Notes: a model not told the origin generated them from the letters alone. DNA of 64,000 nt from Gillisella taibaishanensis (GCF_001938985.1 NZ_MKIN01000024.1:304439-368438); one strand, 5' to 3'; shown: positions 26,717-36,051, counted from the stretch's first letter. A program made the numbers and translations.

Positions 26717-27175
26717 CTATTTTGTATCCTGCCCGCCATAGACTTCGGCAGGATCGAAATGCTTGTGATGATCGGTGACTGTGACTGTCGCCTGACCATC
26801 GACAAGCTGCGCCGTTCTGTAAAAGCAGGATCGGCGGCCGGTATGGCAGGTGGCATCGTGTCCGGTAACATCGACCTTTAGCCAGATCGCGTCCTGGTCG
26901 CAATCGACCCTGATTTCCTTGACGCGCTGCATGTTGCCGGAGCTTTCCCCCTTCTTCCACAGGCTCTTGCGCGAGCGGCTGTAGTAGTGGGCAAGCCCTG
27001 TTTCCAAGGTCAGAGATAGGGCTTCGGCATTCATATACGCCACCATCAGCAGCTCGCCGTCGCCGTGGTCGGTGACAACAGCCGTAAGCAAGCCATGCGC
27101 GTCGAATTTCGGCGTCAGCGGCCCGTCAGATTCCAGAATGGCCTTGTCGCCCGAGGGGGCTAAAAAATCGATCAT
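26717..27175 (-). CDS. hisI: Phosphoribosyl-AMP cyclohydrolase
   Basis: 152 residues from the ATG at 27175 (MIDFLAPSG); the frame continues upstream only through a TTG. Conserved features: LLMVAYMNAEALSLTLETGLAHYYSRSRKSLWKKGESSGNMQRV, then metal-binding DCDQDAIWLKV and CHTGRRSCFYR (the Asp and Cys ligands). It opens the purine ring of PR-AMP in histidine biosynthesis. It lies 102 bp downstream of folE on the same strand but a terminator separates them. The HisE pyrophosphatase domain is absent, so this is the monofunctional type usual in alphaproteobacteria. Confidence 0.93.
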   Translation of the reverse strand: MIDFLAPSGDKAILESDGPLTPKFDAHGLLTAVVTDHGDGELLMVAYMNAEALSLTLETGLAHYYSRSRKSLWKKGESSGNMQRVKEIRVDCDQDAIWLKVDVTGHDATCHTGRRSCFYRTAQLVDGQATVTVTDHHKHFDPAEVYGGQDTK

Positions 27176-27199
27176 TGCATATATCCACTGATCCAAAAC

Positions 27200-27237
27200 A
27201 AACAGCGCCGAGCGTCTCAGAACGCACGGCGCTGTTT
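27200..27237 (-). terminator. Intrinsic terminator after folE
   Basis: An 11-bp perfect stem (27200-27210 with 27227-27237) with a 4-bp inner stem (GCGT/ACGC) is followed on the minus strand by GTTTTGG. It lies between folE and hisI. Confidence 0.75.
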
Positions 27238-27277
27238 CTCTATCGCATCAAAGCAGAGGTGTCGCAATCGTCGCCGA

Positions 27278-27883
27278 TCAGCGGTTTTGCACCATGGTCA
27301 TGAAGCGGACCTGTTCGGCCGCATTGTCCTTGAACTCGCCGGTAAACGTCGTGGTCAGCGTGGTGGAGCCAGACTTCTGGATACCGCGCATCGCCATGCA
27401 CATATGCTCGGCGTCAACCATGACAGCCACGCCGCGCGGCTGCAGATATTTGACGATGGACTCGGCAATCTGTGCCGTCATTGTTTCCTGCGTCTGCAGG
27501 CGACGGGCGTAGAGATCAACAACGCGGGCGATCTTCGAGAGGCCCAGAACCCGGCCATTCGGCAGGTATGCCACATGTGCCTTGCCGATTACGGGCAGCA
27601 TGTGATGCTCGCAATGGGAGAAGAACGGAATGTCGCGAACCAGCACGATATCATTATAGCCGCCAACCTCTTCGAAGGTCGTGCCCAGCACGTCTTCGAC
27701 GTTGACGCTGTACCCGCCGAACAACTCGGCATAGGCCTTGGCCACGCGCTTGGGCGTGTCGAGAAGACCTTCACGTGCCGGATCGTCGCCGGCCCAGCGC
27801 AGCAGGGTCCGAACGGCGTTTTCAGCTTCTTCGCGGCTGGGGCGTGCCGCATCGGGCGACAGTTTTTTCACGCTAGCATCCAT
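27278..27883 (-). CDS. folE: GTP cyclohydrolase I
   Basis: 201 residues from MDASVKKLSPD at 27883. The frame stays open to 27973 but known rhizobial FolE proteins begin with MDA, and a GGAG lies about 10 nt upstream. Zinc and active-site motifs: FFSHCEHHMLPVIGKAHVAYLP, GLSKIARVVDLYARRLQTQE and DAEHMCMAMRGIQKSGSTTLTT. It converts GTP to dihydroneopterin triphosphate, the first step of folate (and queuosine) synthesis. It is divergent from the IscU-like gene. Confidence 0.94.
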   Translation of the reverse strand: MDASVKKLSPDAARPSREEAENAVRTLLRWAGDDPAREGLLDTPKRVAKAYAELFGGYSVNVEDVLGTTFEEVGGYNDIVLVRDIPFFSHCEHHMLPVIGKAHVAYLPNGRVLGLSKIARVVDLYARRLQTQETMTAQIAESIVKYLQPRGVAVMVDAEHMCMAMRGIQKSGSTTLTTTFTGEFKDNAAEQVRFMTMVQNR

Positions 27884-28165
27884 GCCGTTACTCTCCGGGT
27901 TACTCTGGCTGGTACTCGTATTGGGGGTCGCCTGTTTCGGCGATTCAGGCTTTAATTGCGTAATTCGAGCCATGATGGCAAGTCCAAACCTTCTGGGGCC
28001 TAATCAACTTTTCGACTTGATGTTTTCGCATCCGAACCGATTTCATATATAGGTTGATGGCGAAATCCCGACAGACGCCGAAACGCGACACAGTGTTGCG
28101 AAAAAATTGATAATCCAACAGGTCTGGTTTTGCGTAAGGGCGAGCTTCTGGAGTACAGTTTGGCG

Positions 28166-28609
28166 ATGGATGACATTTACAACAGCAAAATATTGGAATT
28201 TGCCGGCAACATCGTTGGTGTTGGGGTGCTTGATAATGCCGATGCCGCCGCTGAAAAGCATTCCCGCCTCTGCGGATCACGTCTGAAGGCCTTTGTAACC
28301 GCAGACGGCGAGAAAGTCACCGGCTTTTCGCAGGAGTTGCGCGCCTGCGCCCTCGGCCAAGCCTCCGCCTCCATCGTCGCGCGCCACGTCGTCGGCGCAA
28401 GTTTTGCCGATATCCGGCAGGCGCGAGCCGATATGCTGGCGATGCTGAAAGAAGACGGCGAGGGGCCGCAGGGCCGGTTCGAGGACCTTCGCTACCTGAA
28501 GCCGGTCAAGGATTATAAGGCGCGCCACGCATCGACCATGCTGATTCTTGAAGCGCTTTGCGACTGTCTCGACCAGATCGAAGCGAAGCAATCGGCGCTT
28601 GCAGGGTAG
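28166..28609 (+). CDS. IscU/NifU-N-like iron-sulphur scaffold family protein
   Basis: About 147 residues from MDDIYNSKILEFAGNI at 28166. It resembles the IscU/NifU N-terminal fold. One scaffold cysteine is visible in KHSRLCGSRLKAF and another in LRACALGQASASIVARHVVG; the last one (usually near the C-terminal helix) corresponds to ILEALCDCLDQ or is lost. It is the stand-alone form common in Rhizobiaceae between folE and yidD. A role in Fe-S assembly is inferred from family only. Confidence 0.8.
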   Translation: MDDIYNSKILEFAGNIVGVGVLDNADAAAEKHSRLCGSRLKAFVTADGEKVTGFSQELRACALGQASASIVARHVVGASFADIRQARADMLAMLKEDGEGPQGRFEDLRYLKPVKDYKARHASTMLILEALCDCLDQIEAKQSALAG

Positions 28610-28705
28610 GGCCGCCTTTCAATGAAGGGGAGCCCTAAATCTCCCTCGGTGATTAACCGAAAACTGCAATTACGCTGAATAAAATCTTAAGGGCTAAAGG
28701 CAGCA

Positions 28706-29095
28706 ATGTGCCAGTTCTGCGAAGATGTCGACGACGATAGCGAATTGCCGCCGCGCAGACGTGGGCGCAATTATTCTGGCCCCTTCGTCAAAACACCCGG
28801 ACGGCTGCTGGGCATGGGGCTGATCCGGCTCTACCAGCTTACGCTTTCCAGCCTTGTCGGCAGCCACTGCCGCCATATACCGACCTGTTCGGAATATGGC
28901 TATGAGGCTATTGCCCGCCATGGGCTCTGGGCGGGCGGCTGGCTCGCGCTGTTTCGCGTCAGCCGCTGCGGGCCGGGGGGCACCTGGGGCGTTGACGATG
29001 TGCCGGTGAGCTTTGCCGGAAGCGTCAGGCCCTGGCAGCTCTGGAGGCTATGGCAGGCGGGGCGCAATCGTGGCCATGGGGCAGCATCTTCATGA
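28706..29095 (+). CDS. yidD: Membrane protein insertion efficiency factor
   Basis: 129 residues. The family core is clear: LIRLYQLTLSSLVGSHCRHIPTCSEYGYEAIARHGLWAGGWLALFRVSRCGPGGTWGVDDVP, with the CRxxPTCSxY signature. A ~35-residue basic N-terminal extension (PPRRRGRNYSG) and a short C-terminal tail are typical of rhizobial forms. It assists YidC-dependent insertion at the inner membrane. In many bacteria yidD sits by rnpA-yidC; here it lies upstream of thrS, as in related genomes. Confidence 0.92.
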   Translation: MCQFCEDVDDDSELPPRRRGRNYSGPFVKTPGRLLGMGLIRLYQLTLSSLVGSHCRHIPTCSEYGYEAIARHGLWAGGWLALFRVSRCGPGGTWGVDDVPVSFAGSVRPWQLWRLWQAGRNRGHGAASS

Positions 29096-29429
29096 CGGTG
29101 CCCGAAGAATACCGGCAGGCCTGGCGTAATTTCAAAGCTATTCGTGTCGATCTGCGCGACAAGGCCATACGGTCCACCACCACATCTATCGGCCCTAGAT
29201 GCGATCGATGATGTCGCTGCCGGTTGAATGGGCATTTTGACGAGTAGCGGCTCAGGACCTTTCTCAGCACCATCTCGCCAGATACGCTTCTGTTCTGGGT
29301 TATTCCGAGAATGCCGATTAAGCTTTACTGATCGGGCGAATTTCAGTATCCAGCCGCTTCAATCTCGGCGCTTGCGCGCCTGAACATATCACCACCCGCA
29401 TTGGTTGGCGGGACTGGAGTGGAGCTCTT
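29096..29429. other. Gene-free leader upstream of thrS
   Basis: 334 bp between yidD and thrS. I see no convincing open frame, terminator or T-box-like element. It presumably contains the thrS promoter. A GGAG lies about 10 nt before the thrS ATG. Confidence 0.6.
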
Positions 29430-31430
29430 ATGTCTGAAGCCGTTTCCCTTACATTTCCCGATGGTTCCGTTCGCAGCTTTCCGGCTGGCACGACAGGTCG
29501 CGATGTGGCCGAATCGATCTCCAAATCGCTGGTCAAAAAGGCCGTGGCGATTGCGCTCGACGGCACCGTGCGCGACTTGGCCGATCCCGTCACCGACGGC
29601 AAGATCGAAATCGTCACCCGTACTGACCCTCGCGCGCTGGAACTGATCCGTCACGACACGGCCCACGTTCTGGCCGAGGCCGTGCAGGAACTCTGGCCCG
29701 GTACGCAGGTGACCATCGGTCCTGTCATTGAAAACGGCTTCTACTACGACTTCGCCAAGAACGAGCCTTTCACGCCGGAAGATCTGCCGAAGATCGAAAA
29801 GAAGATGCGCGAAATCATCCAGCGCAATCAGGCGTTCCGCAAGGAAATCTGGTCGCGGGAAAAAGCGCGCGAAGTCTTTGCCGCCAAGGGTGAGCGCTAC
29901 AAGGTGGAATTGATCGACGCCATTCCCGAAGATCAGGACATTAAGATCTACTATCAGGGCGATTGGTTCGACCCATGCCGTGGCCCGCACATGGCCTCCA
30001 CCGGCCAGATCGGCAATGCCTTCAAGCTGATGAAGGTTGCCGGCGCCTATTGGCGTGGTGACAGCAACAATCCTATGCTGAGCCGCATCTACGGCACGGC
30101 CTTTGCCGAGCAGGAGCAGCTCGACAATTACCTGCATATTCTGGCTGAAGCCGAAAAGCGCGATCACCGCAAGCTCGGCCGCGAGATGGACCTGTTCCAT
30201 TTCCAGGAAGAAGGCCCAGGCGTGGTCTTCTGGCACGGCAAGGGCTGGAAGATGTTCCAGGCGTTGACGTCCTATATGCGCCGGCGCCTCGCTGGCACCT
30301 ATCAGGAAGTCAACGCGCCGCAGGTGCTCGACAAATCGTTGTGGGAAACATCCGGTCACTGGGGCTGGTATCAGGAAAACATGTTCGCGGTGAAATCCGC
30401 TCATGCCTTTACCAATCCCGACGACAAGGAAGCGGATCAGAAGGTTTTCGCGCTGAAGCCGATGAACTGCCCCGGCCACGTCCAGATCTTCAAGCATGGC
30501 TTGAAGTCTTACCGGGAACTCCCTGTTCGTCTTGCTGAATTTGGCCTTGTTCACCGCTACGAAGCATCGGGCGCCCTGCACGGGCTAATGCGTGTGCGCG
30601 GCTTTACCCAGGACGACGCGCATGTGTTCTGCACCGAAGAACAGATGGCGGCGGAATGCCTGCGGATCAACGATCTGATCCTGTCGGTCTACGAGGATTT
30701 CGGCTTCCAGGAAGTTGTGGTCAAGCTGTCGACGCGTCCCGAAAAGCGGGTCGGTTCCGACACGCTTTGGGACCGCGCCGAAAGCGTGATGACCGAGGTC
30801 TTGAAGACCATCGAGGAACAGTCGGGCGGGCGCATCAAGACCGGCATCCTGCCGGGCGAGGGAGCGTTCTATGGTCCGAAGTTCGAATACACGCTGAGGG
30901 ACGCCATCGGCCGCGAATGGCAGTGCGGCACGACGCAGGTCGACTTCAACCTGCCGGAACGGTTCGGCGCCTTCTACATCGACCAGAACTCGGAAAAGAC
31001 ACAGCCGGTCATGATTCATCGCGCCATCTGCGGCTCGATGGAACGCTTCCTTGGCATCCTGATCGAAAACTTTGCCGGTCATATGCCGCTGTGGTTCGCA
31101 CCTCTGCAGGTGGTCGTAGCAACGATTACCTCTGACGCCGACGACTACGGCCGCGAAGTGGCCGAGCAGTTGCGCGATGCCGGCCTTGAGGTTGAAACCG
31201 ACTTCCGTAACGAGAAGATCAACTACAAGGTCCGCGAACATTCCGTTACGAAGGTTCCAGTCATCATAGTCTGCGGCAAGCGCGAAGCCGAAGAGCGGAC
31301 CGTCAACATGCGCCGTCTCGGAAGCCAGGATCAGGTGTCGATGACCCTGGACGACGCCATCGCCAAGCTGGTGGACGAGGCGACACCGCCGGATGTGAAG
31401 CGCAAGAAGGCGGCGCGGGCTGCCCGTTAA
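29430..31430 (+). CDS. thrS: Threonyl-tRNA synthetase
   Basis: 666 residues, the usual full length. It has an N-terminal TGS domain (VSLTFPDGSVRSFPAGTTGRDVAESI), the second additional domain with the HxxxH editing site (IRHDTAHVLAEAVQELWPG), and the class II core: motif 1 in SYMRRRLAGTYQEVNAPQVLDKSLWETSGHW, the zinc-site Cys in KPMNCPGHVQIFK, motif 2 in RYEASGALHGLMRVRGFTQDDAHVFC and motif 3 in GSMERFLGILIE. A C-terminal anticodon-binding domain completes it. It charges tRNA-Thr in the cytoplasm. Confidence 0.97.
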   Translation: MSEAVSLTFPDGSVRSFPAGTTGRDVAESISKSLVKKAVAIALDGTVRDLADPVTDGKIEIVTRTDPRALELIRHDTAHVLAEAVQELWPGTQVTIGPVIENGFYYDFAKNEPFTPEDLPKIEKKMREIIQRNQAFRKEIWSREKAREVFAAKGERYKVELIDAIPEDQDIKIYYQGDWFDPCRGPHMASTGQIGNAFKLMKVAGAYWRGDSNNPMLSRIYGTAFAEQEQLDNYLHILAEAEKRDHRKLGREMDLFHFQEEGPGVVFWHGKGWKMFQALTSYMRRRLAGTYQEVNAPQVLDKSLWETSGHWGWYQENMFAVKSAHAFTNPDDKEADQKVFALKPMNCPGHVQIFKHGLKSYRELPVRLAEFGLVHRYEASGALHGLMRVRGFTQDDAHVFCTEEQMAAECLRINDLILSVYEDFGFQEVVVKLSTRPEKRVGSDTLWDRAESVMTEVLKTIEEQSGGRIKTGILPGEGAFYGPKFEYTLRDAIGREWQCGTTQVDFNLPERFGAFYIDQNSEKTQPVMIHRAICGSMERFLGILIENFAGHMPLWFAPLQVVVATITSDADDYGREVAEQLRDAGLEVETDFRNEKINYKVREHSVTKVPVIIVCGKREAEERTVNMRRLGSQDQVSMTLDDAIAKLVDEATPPDVKRKKAARAAR

Positions 31431-31468
31431 GGCGGCCTCAGCACGCCCGAATGCACTGAAAGAGAATG

Positions 31469-31494
31469 AAAAGGGATGGGTGACCATCCCTTTT
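31469..31494 (+). terminator. Intrinsic terminator after thrS
   Basis: An 11-bp perfect stem, AAAAGGGATGG with CCATCCCTTTT, closes a 4-nt loop 38 bp past the thrS stop. The stem itself ends in TTTT. Confidence 0.82.
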
Positions 31495-31570
31495 CCGTCA
31501 TAGTGATTGCAGCTAGAACTAAGAAAGCAGCAATTACGTCGCGCCCAATCCAGCTCCGAGGGACGGTTTC

Positions 31571-32488
31571 TTGCAAAGTGCCACAGCCCATGCCGAATTG
31601 ATCGCGGTTCTGACGGCAGTGACCGGCGACGAGCCGCGTGTAATGACGGTGCGGGGCGGCGAGGCGCTGCCATCAGGCCCTTTCGAGGTTAGCCATCGCA
31701 GCCTGCAAAGCGGCCTGCGCGAATGGATCGAAGATCAGACCGGCCATCCGGTCGGCTATCTCGAGCAACTCTATACGTTCGCCGACAAGGACCGCGCATC
31801 CGACGGAGCCGATGCCGGCGGGCGTACCATTTCCATCAGTTATCTCGGCTTGGTGCGCGAGCAAGCGGCGCCCGGCCCCGGCCATCCGGCTTGGCATGGC
31901 TGGTATGGCTACTTCCCCTGGGAGGACCACCGCGCCGGTCGCCCGGCCTGCCTGGAGCCGCTGGTTGACGCCGTGACCAAATGGGCCGAGCGCGAGCCGA
32001 GCCGCCGGGAGCACCGGCAGCGGCGGATTGACTTCTCTTTTGGCATCAATGGCATGGGCTGGAACGAGGATCTGGTCCTGCAACGCTATGAACTGCTCTA
32101 TGAGGCGGGGCTGGTGGTAGAGGCTGGAGGCGGGGCCGAATGGGGCGCGGAACGGTCTGGCCGACCGATGTTTTCAGACCATCGACGCATCCTGGCGACT
32201 GGGATTGCCCGCCTGCGTGCCAAGATCAAATACCGGCCGGTCGTGTTCGAACTGATGCCGGAGAGTTTTACGCTGTCGCAGCTGCAGCGCTGCGTCGAGG
32301 CGCTAGCCGGCCTCACCCTGCACAAGCCGAATTTCCGCCGTCAGATCGACCAGCAGGAGCTGATTGAAGAGACCGGAGCCATGGCCAGTGAGACCGGCGG
32401 ACGGCCGGCGAAGCTGTTCCGCTACCGCCACGCTGTGCTTGAAGAACGGGCGCTGTCGGGATCGAAGCTGCCCTTGGTGCGTTCATAA
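31571..32488 (+). CDS. nadQ: NadQ-type repressor of NAD biosynthesis (Nudix-like plus winged helix)
   Basis: 305 residues from a TTG at 31571; the first in-frame ATG would cut the Nudix-like domain, so a non-ATG start is likely. The N-terminal half is a degenerate Nudix fold without the GX5EX7REUXEE motif, and the C-terminal ~90 residues look like a winged helix (FTLSQLQRCVEALAGLTLHKPNFRRQIDQQELIEETG). This is the COG4111/NrtR-like architecture. In Agrobacterium the NadQ protein represses nadABC. The gene lies directly upstream of nadABC in the same direction, and two matching operators precede nadA. Confidence 0.8.
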   Translation: MQSATAHAELIAVLTAVTGDEPRVMTVRGGEALPSGPFEVSHRSLQSGLREWIEDQTGHPVGYLEQLYTFADKDRASDGADAGGRTISISYLGLVREQAAPGPGHPAWHGWYGYFPWEDHRAGRPACLEPLVDAVTKWAEREPSRREHRQRRIDFSFGINGMGWNEDLVLQRYELLYEAGLVVEAGGGAEWGAERSGRPMFSDHRRILATGIARLRAKIKYRPVVFELMPESFTLSQLQRCVEALAGLTLHKPNFRRQIDQQELIEETGAMASETGGRPAKLFRYRHAVLEERALSGSKLPLVRS

Positions 32489-32563
32489 CCATCTGAAATA
32501 TTGAGACTTATGGTTTAGTCGCTGCCTCCGGCGTCGCGACTGAAAAAAATCTTTGCCGCTTGA

Positions 32564-32620
32564 TTGACATAAACTCCAGATGAGAATAACTCTGCTTCCC
32601 GAGGATATACTCAAGATGAG
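32564..32620 (+). promoter_or_regulatory. nadA promoter with paired NadQ-type operators
   Basis: A TTGACA -35 box (32564-32569) and an ATAACT -10-like hexamer (32586-32591) are 16 bp apart. Two near-identical 12-mers, ACTCCAGATGAG (32573-32584) and ACTCAAGATGAG (32609-32620), lie 36 bp apart. Each has the inverted shape ACTC-N4/5-GAG(T); site 1 is between -35 and -10 and site 2 lies downstream, an arrangement suited to repression by the adjacent NadQ protein. Binding is inferred. Confidence 0.65.
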
Positions 32621-32637
32621 TAGAAAAGGGAGATCCG

Positions 32638-33609
32638 ATGAATACCGTTCCTTCGCTGTCTGCGCTCTACGACCGGGTGTCTCGGGTGATCCCCAAGGCC
32701 GAGTGGATGTCCTTCGAGGATGACATCGCGGCGATCCAGGATTTGAAGAGGCGACGCAACGCGGTAATCCTGGCGCATAACTACCAGACGCCGGAGATCT
32801 TTCATGGTGTGGCCGATATCGTCGGCGATAGTCTGGCGCTGGCGCGCAAGGCAATGGAGGTCGAGGCTGATGTGATCGTACTCGCCGGCGTGCATTTTAT
32901 GGCCGAGACCGCAAAGCTGCTCAATCCCAAGAAAACGGTCCTCATTCCCGACATGGGGGCAGGGTGTTCGCTGGCCGATTCGATCACGCCTGAGGATATC
33001 GCGCTGCTGCGCGCCGCTCATCCCGGCTTACCCGTCGTCACCTATGTCAACACTTCGGCGGCGGTGAAGGCTGCTTCCGACATCTGCTGCACATCGGGCA
33101 ATGCGGTTCAGGTTGTGGAAAGCCTCGGCGTGCCGAAAGTGCTGATGCTGCCGGACGAATTTCTGGCTCGTAATGTCGCGCGCCAAACCAAGGTCGAGAT
33201 CATCGCCTGGCACGGCCATTGCGAGGTGCATGAGCTGTTCACGCCTGCCGATATTGCCGAGCTGCGCGAGGCCCATCCCGGTGTCGTCGTGCTGGCCCAT
33301 CCGGAATGCCCGCCCGAAGTGGTGGCAGCGGCCGACTTTGCCGGCTCAACCGCCGTCATGTCGGACTATGTTGCCAACCGCAAACCGGCCCGCGTCGTGC
33401 TGCTGACGGAATGTTCGATGAGCGACAATGTCGCCGTGCATCATCCTGATGTCGATTTCGTGCGCCCCTGCAATCTGTGCCCGCATATGAAACGGATCAC
33501 ACTTGGCAATATCCGCCAGGCGCTCGAAGAAAACCGCCAGGAAGTCACGATCGACCCCGCCATTGCCGGTGCAGCACGCCGCGCCGTCGAACGGATGCTG
33601 GCGGTATGA
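32638..33609 (+). CDS. nadA: Quinolinate synthase
   Basis: 323 residues. Motifs: AVILAHNYQTPEIFHGVADIVGDSLALAR, VIVLAGVHFMAETAKLLNP, IPDMGAGCSLADSI, TYVNTSAAVKAASDICCTSGNA and HPECPPEV. The three cysteines ligating the 4Fe-4S cluster fit GAGCSL, HPECPP (or DICCTS) and RPCNLCPHMKRI. It condenses iminoaspartate with dihydroxyacetone phosphate to quinolinate. A GGGAG site precedes the ATG. Its stop overlaps the nadB start (ATGA), indicating coupled translation. Confidence 0.96.
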   Translation: MNTVPSLSALYDRVSRVIPKAEWMSFEDDIAAIQDLKRRRNAVILAHNYQTPEIFHGVADIVGDSLALARKAMEVEADVIVLAGVHFMAETAKLLNPKKTVLIPDMGAGCSLADSITPEDIALLRAAHPGLPVVTYVNTSAAVKAASDICCTSGNAVQVVESLGVPKVLMLPDEFLARNVARQTKVEIIAWHGHCEVHELFTPADIAELREAHPGVVVLAHPECPPEVVAAADFAGSTAVMSDYVANRKPARVVLLTECSMSDNVAVHHPDVDFVRPCNLCPHMKRITLGNIRQALEENRQEVTIDPAIAGAARRAVERMLAV

Positions 33610-35192
33610 CTGTCCTCGCGTCCATGTCCAACTCCAGGGCTGATCGGGTGGTGGTGATCGGCAGCGGCCTTGCCGGCCTTGTGACGGCCCTCAGCCTTGC
33701 ACCCCATCCCGTCACGATCCTCACCCGCGCCGGGCTTGGTGGAGAGACCTCCAGCGCCTGGGCGCAAGGCGGCATCGCCGCCGCCGTTGGTGGCGACGAT
33801 AGCGTTTCTCTACATGCGCAGGACACGCTTGCCGCAGGTGACGGCCTTTGCGATCCGGTGGCGGTGGAGATGATTACGGGGGCAGCCCCAGACGCTATTG
33901 CTCTCCTCGAACGGTTTGGCGTCCGCTTCGACCGCAAGGCCGATGGCGCACTGGCGCTGGGTCTGGAAGCCGCCCACAGCCGTAATCGCATCGTCCATGC
34001 CGGTGGCGACGGCTCAGGCGCAGAGATTGTCCGGACGCTTTCGGCAGCGGTCATGGCAACGCCGTCCATCTCTGTGGTCGAGGGGTTTGAAGTCCGGCGC
34101 CTGCTCACGGAAGACGGCGCGATTGCCGGCCTGCTCTGTGCCTCGGCCTCCGGCCCTGTGCGCATCGCCGCCTCAAGAGTCGTGCTTGCCACTGGCGGAC
34201 TGGGCGGGCTGTTCGAGGCCAGTACCAATCCGCCAGACAATTACGGTCAAGGCGTGATGCTCGCCGCCCGTGCCGGCGCTGTGCTGGCAGACATGGAATT
34301 CGTGCAGTTCCACCCGACGGCACTCGACACCGCAGTCTATCCGCAGCCGCTGATCAGCGAGGCGGTGCGCGGCGAGGGCGCTATCCTGGTCAATGAGCGG
34401 GGTGAGCGCTTTATGGCGTCGATACCGGGCGCCGAGCTTGCCCCGCGCGATGTCGTGGCCCGGGCGATCAGCGCCGAGCGCGCCAAGGGCGCCAAGGGCG
34501 GCTCCGTTTATCTCGACGCGCGCCAGGCACTCGGCGACAGGTTCGCAAGCCGCTTCCCCGTTATCGATGCGATTTGCCGCGCAGCTGGCATCGATCCGGC
34601 CAGGCAGCCGATTCCGGTGCGCCCCGCGGCCCATTACCACATGGGAGGCGTCGCCACCGATCTTCGCGGCCGCACTTCCATCCAGGGTCTCTGGGCGGCA
34701 GGCGAGGTGGCCTGCACCGGTTTGCACGGCGCCAATCGCCTGGCCAGCAATTCTCTGCTGGAGGCGGCAGTCATGGGCATGCGGGTGGCGCGGGATGTCG
34801 CTGATAGCGCCAACCGCTTGGTGAAGCTCGTTGACGCTCCGCCGTTGCCCCAGATCGCCGATATCAAGCCCATTAGGTCCATCGCCTCGGCTTATCTCGG
34901 TGTCTTGCGGGACGCAGAAGGGCTGCAAGCAGCCATCGCCGCCCTGCTGGCTCACGTTGATGCAGATGGCCCGCAAAGCGATCCGGCACTGGTGGCGCTG
35001 CTGGTCGCGGTGTTTGCCCATCAACGCCGTCGCTCGGTCGGCGCCCATGCCCGTACAGACAGTGTTGCGATGAGCGAATCTGCGCCGCGCCAGTATCTCA
35101 CGTCACGGGAGGCAGTCTCCGTTGCGAGAGATATCGTTGAACCAGCCTCATATTCACCGATCCAGAAATTCCCTTATTCGAAGAGCGCCTGA
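33606..35192 (+). CDS. nadB: L-aspartate oxidase
   Basis: 528 residues from the ATG overlapping the nadA stop. An FAD-binding GxGxxG motif lies at VVIGSGLAGLVTALSL; the catalytic fumarate-reductase-like core includes SSAWAQGGIAAAVGGDDS, HSRNRIVHAGGDGSGAEI, EFVQFHPTAL and RPAAHYHMGGVATDLRGRTSIQGLWAAGEVACTGLHGANRLASNSLLEA. It oxidises L-aspartate to iminoaspartate for NadA. The C-terminal helical domain is slightly shorter than in E. coli NadB (540 residues). Confidence 0.96.
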   Translation: MTVLASMSNSRADRVVVIGSGLAGLVTALSLAPHPVTILTRAGLGGETSSAWAQGGIAAAVGGDDSVSLHAQDTLAAGDGLCDPVAVEMITGAAPDAIALLERFGVRFDRKADGALALGLEAAHSRNRIVHAGGDGSGAEIVRTLSAAVMATPSISVVEGFEVRRLLTEDGAIAGLLCASASGPVRIAASRVVLATGGLGGLFEASTNPPDNYGQGVMLAARAGAVLADMEFVQFHPTALDTAVYPQPLISEAVRGEGAILVNERGERFMASIPGAELAPRDVVARAISAERAKGAKGGSVYLDARQALGDRFASRFPVIDAICRAAGIDPARQPIPVRPAAHYHMGGVATDLRGRTSIQGLWAAGEVACTGLHGANRLASNSLLEAAVMGMRVARDVADSANRLVKLVDAPPLPQIADIKPIRSIASAYLGVLRDAEGLQAAIAALLAHVDADGPQSDPALVALLVAVFAHQRRRSVGAHARTDSVAMSESAPRQYLTSREAVSVARDIVEPASYSPIQKFPYSKSA

Positions 35193-35193
35193 C

Positions 35194-36051
35194 ATGATCC
35201 ATCATTCCCTGCCGCGCCTGATCGTCGAACCATTGGTGCGCAATGCGCTGACCGAAGACCTGGGGCTTGCCGGCGATATCACCTCGATGGCGGTTATCCC
35301 CGCCGATCACCGCTCGACCGTCGAGATCGCCAGCCGCCGCGATGGCGTCGTCGCTGGATTGGATGCTGCCGCTATTGCCTTCGAACTGGTCGACCCTGGC
35401 CTGACCGTGACCCGTCACCTCAGTGATGGTGAGCGCGTGCGCCCCGGCGATAGGATCGCGACCATTTCTGGCGCGTCCCGCAGCCTGTTGACCGGCGAAA
35501 GAGTCGCCCTGAACTTCCTTGGCCATCTCTCCGGCATCGCCACGGTCACTGCTGAAATCGTCGCCGCCATTGCCGGCACCCAAGCCAGCGTTGCCTGCAC
35601 CCGCAAGACCACGCCGGGCCTGAGGGCTCTTGAAAAATACGCGGTGCGCATGGGCGGCGGCATGAACCACCGCTTCGCGCTCTATGACGCTGTGTTGATC
35701 AAGGATAATCACATCGCCATTGCCGGCGGCGTCCGCGAGGCCATCGCCAGGGCACGCGGCGGCGTCGGGCATCTGGTGAAGATTGAAATCGAAGTCGATA
35801 CGCTGGATCAGCTGCGTGAGGTGATGGAAATCGGCGTCGATGCCGTCCTGCTCGACAATATGACGCCGGACCAGTTGCGGGATGCCGTCGATATCGTCGC
35901 GGGCCGGGCAATCACCGAGGCATCCGGCGGAATCACGCCGCAAACGGCGCGGGCGGTGGCTGAAAGCGGAGTCGATCTCCTGTCACTCGGCTGGATCACT
36001 CACAGCGCCCCGGTGCTCGACATTGGTCTCGATTTCGTCGCCGCAGAATGA
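35194..36051 (+). CDS. nadC: Quinolinate phosphoribosyltransferase (nicotinate-nucleotide pyrophosphorylase)
   Basis: 285 residues, starting 1 bp after the nadB stop. Conserved segments: LTEDLGLAGDITS, LNFLGHLSGIATVT, TRKTTPGLRALEKYAVRMGGGMNHRFALYDAVLIKDNHI, IEIEVDTLDQL and ASGGITPQTARAVAESGVDLLSLGWITHS. The TRKTTPG and KDNH residues bind the substrates. It makes nicotinate mononucleotide, the end of the NadA-NadB-NadC pathway. The stop abuts that of the convergent periplasmic protein gene. Confidence 0.96.
   Translation: MIHHSLPRLIVEPLVRNALTEDLGLAGDITSMAVIPADHRSTVEIASRRDGVVAGLDAAAIAFELVDPGLTVTRHLSDGERVRPGDRIATISGASRSLLTGERVALNFLGHLSGIATVTAEIVAAIAGTQASVACTRKTTPGLRALEKYAVRMGGGMNHRFALYDAVLIKDNHIAIAGGVREAIARARGGVGHLVKIEIEVDTLDQLREVMEIGVDAVLLDNMTPDQLRDAVDIVAGRAITEASGGITPQTARAVAESGVDLLSLGWITHSAPVLDIGLDFVAAE

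Noticed and set aside
29096..29429. Possible leader regulation (T-box or threonine attenuator) before thrS
   Set aside because: No T-box core, Thr-codon leader peptide or terminator could be found.
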